Assembly: GCF_030503855.1 (NCBI RefSeq)
Contig: NZ_CP129971.1
Location: 1,743,501-1,807,500, forward strand
Direction: 5' to 3'
Length of the DNA stretch: 64,000 nt
Source: Marivirga salinae
GTDB taxonomy: Bacteria; Bacteroidota; Bacteroidia; Cytophagales; Cyclobacteriaceae
In this document: one piece after another, positions 62,244 to 64,000 of the stretch
Numbering within the stretch: position 1 is the stretch's first letter
How the letters are laid out: each line of letters opens with the position of its first letter
Notes under the pieces: generated by a model
Database searches by the model: none
Told to the model about the DNA's origin: nothing
Seen by the model: only the letters and a program-made list of their open reading frames with translations
Translations under genes and position numbers: made by a program

Positions 62244-63536
62244 ATGAGATTAATATTTACCCTATTCATTTTTATCATGAGTAATCAAATAATTGCTCAG
62301 AATGATAATATCCATACTTCTTTTCAACTTAATATTGATAATAATCAAAGGTTAATTCAAGAGACTACTTTCAGCTTTACAGCAATTGCCCTAAAGTCAA
62401 GAGAGATAGATGATTTTTCAAAGATCGGTTTTATTTATATGTCAGATACCATCTATTTTTCAAATGATTTACATTCAAATGAAAACTCCGAATATTTTTA
62501 TTCTAGTTTAATTCATTTTGACGAAGCTTTAAAATCAATTGAGTTATTCAGCCAGGACAAGATTGATGAATTGGAGGTTGTTCTCATAAATGGTAGTGGG
62601 AACTATTCTGATTTTTCACAAAGGCAAAATCAATCAATTCAAAATATTAATTGTGAATTAAATGGAGTTATTCAGCAATCAGAATGGAGAGCTGGACTTC
62701 CTGAACCTTCTTACAATAGAGTCTTCACGACTACTGAAAATATGATAGTGCATCATTCAGCTGGTTCTAATAATATTTCTGATTTTACCCAGGCCGTGCG
62801 CGATATTTATATTTATCATACAGAGGAAAACGGTTGGTCAGATATAGGCTATAATTATTTAGTTGCTCCTGATGGTGTTGTTTACGCTGGAAGAGATCCT
62901 GCTGATGGTAAACAGGATGAGGTAATGGGAGCGCATTTTTGTGGCTCCAATTCCAATACTATGGGTGTGTGCCTTATGGGAAATTATGAAACCGTTGAGC
63001 CGACTTCAATTATGATAGAGAGCCTTGAGAAGGTTTTAAGTTGGAAGGCCTTCACAGATGAATTAAATGTTTTAGAAAGTAATACTCATCCTTTAAATTC
63101 TAATCTTGGTGTAATTGCTGGGCATCGAGATGGTTGTAGTACTGCATGTCCAGGAGAAAATGTTTATAAGCGATTGCAAGATATTCGAGTGAAAGTAGAT
63201 GAGCAGTTGTCTGTTTGTAATGGGGAAGAGGAGGAGGAAGAAGAAAGCCCTGTGGTTGAATTAGAAATCGATTCTATCCTAAATCAAAAAATTTATCCTA
63301 ATCCAATAAAAACTGATTTTTCATTTAGTTTTAATATTTCACAAAATAAACAAGATGATTTGGATTATATTCTGGTTTTTAATCAAGAAGGTAAAAGTAT
63401 AAAGTGGCAAAATCTTTATTTCTATGAAAATAAACTAGAAGTAAAACTACCCAATACTTTAAAACCAGGTATTTATTTTTTACAGACCATTTTCAAAGAT
63501 GGAGAGAAGAAATCACAGCAATTTTTAATACAGTAA
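62244..63536 (+). CDS. T9SS-sorted N-acetylmuramoyl-L-alanine amidase (PGRP/amidase_2)
   Basis: 430 aa. The signal peptide (LIFTLFIFIMSNQIIAQ) is followed by a beta-rich N-terminal domain of about 130 residues and an amidase_2/PGRP domain (about 165-325). Zn ligands and catalytic residues are recognisable in MIVHHSAGSN (His), GYNYLVAPDGVVYAGR (Tyr) and IAGHRDGCSTACPG (His and Cys). A poly-glutamate linker (EEEEEES) leads to a type A C-terminal sorting domain (IYPNPIKTDF...GIYFLQTIF...QQFLIQ). It should cleave peptidoglycan stem peptides outside the cell, perhaps of competing bacteria. It is 124 bases after the giant T9SS gene. Confidence 0.9.
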   Translation: MRLIFTLFIFIMSNQIIAQNDNIHTSFQLNIDNNQRLIQETTFSFTAIALKSREIDDFSKIGFIYMSDTIYFSNDLHSNENSEYFYSSLIHFDEALKSIELFSQDKIDELEVVLINGSGNYSDFSQRQNQSIQNINCELNGVIQQSEWRAGLPEPSYNRVFTTTENMIVHHSAGSNNISDFTQAVRDIYIYHTEENGWSDIGYNYLVAPDGVVYAGRDPADGKQDEVMGAHFCGSNSNTMGVCLMGNYETVEPTSIMIESLEKVLSWKAFTDELNVLESNTHPLNSNLGVIAGHRDGCSTACPGENVYKRLQDIRVKVDEQLSVCNGEEEEEEESPVVELEIDSILNQKIYPNPIKTDFSFSFNISQNKQDDLDYILVFNQEGKSIKWQNLYFYENKLEVKLPNTLKPGIYFLQTIFKDGEKKSQQFLIQ

Positions 63537-63605
63537 GTCTAGTTTCTATTTTTTGTTTTTGGATTGCCTTTCAACCATATTTGCAATTCATAAATCAGAA
63601 TACCC

Positions 63606-64000
63606 TTGCAAAAAATTAAAACTATCATTTTCGATTTAGGAGGTGTAATCATTAACTTATATGTTGATAAAACCATCTCAGCATTTTCTAAATTATCTGG
63701 CTTGTCTGATAAGGAAGTAGAAAAAGCATATTTATCAGCCGATGTTTTTAAAGAGTATGAAAAAGGGCTGATATCCGATGCTGAATTTCGAAATAGTTTA
63801 AAGGCTAATTTTAATTTGAAAGCAACTGATACAGAAATTGATGAAGCTTGGAATGCTATGCTAGGTGAAATTCCAGCTGATAGAATTGAAGCTATAAAGA
63901 GTTTAATGCGAGATTATAAGTGCATTGTTTTAAGCAATACCAATGCGATTCATGCTAAGGCCTTCCATGAAAAATTAACAGACTCTTTTCAATATCAGCA
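63606..64000 (+). CDS. HAD-family (subfamily IA) hydrolase, 5' part only
   Basis: The frame runs off the right edge; about 131 codons are visible. The HAD nucleophile motif is IIFDLGGVIINL (the second Asp of DxD is replaced by Gly, as in the GVI/YihX-like group), and motif II is CIVLSNTNAIH. The cap region is helical. The start is TTG at 63606: an in-frame TAA at 63591-63593 leaves no ATG or GTG. Probably a phosphoglycolate or alpha-D-glucose-1-phosphate phosphatase-type enzyme; substrate unknown. Confidence 0.8.
   Translation, partial: MQKIKTIIFDLGGVIINLYVDKTISAFSKLSGLSDKEVEKAYLSADVFKEYEKGLISDAEFRNSLKANFNLKATDTEIDEAWNAMLGEIPADRIEAIKSLMRDYKCIVLSNTNAIHAKAFHEKLTDSFQYQ

Noticed and set aside
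1..64000. tRNA, rRNA, prophage, insertion sequence or replication origin
   Set aside because: No T-loop-like GGTTCGAATCC arrangement, ribosomal sequence, transposase, phage structural gene or DnaA-box cluster was seen on either strand.

Overview
The window is chromosomal DNA of a Bacteroidota bacterium, most likely a marine, pigmented member of the Cytophagales (Marivirga-like). This is inferred from the AT-rich sequence, two secreted proteins with C-terminal type IX secretion (T9SS) sorting domains, a SusC-type TonB-dependent receptor, a PUR-alpha-like DNA-binding protein, a Bacteroidota-type promoter (TTTG, 20 nt, TAnnTTTG) and a zeaxanthin-type carotenoid operon with ispH inside it. About 61 protein genes are supported. 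I found no tRNA, rRNA, CRISPR array, prophage or intact insertion sequence.

Layout. 1-8200: a 3' remnant of a restriction/methyltransferase-like gene at the edge, mnmE, an aldo/keto reductase, then an envelope cluster in which two AI-2E-family membrane proteins flank an AsmA-like protein overlapped by a GH113-like TIM-barrel protein. 8297-19108: core metabolism (prmC, ribD, msrC, hemF, a PAP2 phosphatase, an orphan LytTR regulator, ribE, a DUF58 protein, a PUR-family protein, pyrD, a BASS symporter, an M28 peptidase). 19150-21153: a divergent promoter region with a perfect palindrome, then a tightly coupled rhodanese / HMA / thioredoxin trio. 21316-26933: the carotenoid locus: a MerR regulator with a cobalamin-binding domain carrying the CarH photoreceptor residues, an ECF sigma factor behind a complete promoter covered by repeated TTAAACA boxes, then crtI, crtB, ispH and crtZ. 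dxs, the entry enzyme of the same isoprenoid route, lies at 34920-36845.

27012-48622: a MarR-like regulator divergent from a TonB-dependent receptor; the nucleotide-sugar operon ugd-uxs-galE; dxs with an overlapping hydrolase; scpA (TTG start) coupled to a flippase-like membrane protein; map coupled to a HAD protein; an acyltransferase; rluD-like pseudouridine synthase; outer-membrane barrels and two thioredoxin-fold proteins. 48677-52711: GH3-like protein, lptB and recJ.

52911-63536 is the most unusual part. A lipoprotein that is almost entirely a module with a GAGVSVR core lies on one side of an exported TPR-CHAT (caspase-like) protein. On the other side, divergent from CHAT, is a 1642-residue T9SS protein that carries the same module near its C-terminus and an exact 261-nt tandem repeat. 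A T9SS-sorted peptidoglycan amidase follows. A HAD hydrolase runs off the right edge.

The two parts most worth pursuing are the apparent B12-light switch for carotenoids, with its helically phased boxes over the sigma promoter, and the CHAT / repeat-protein / lipoprotein neighbourhood linked by the shared module.
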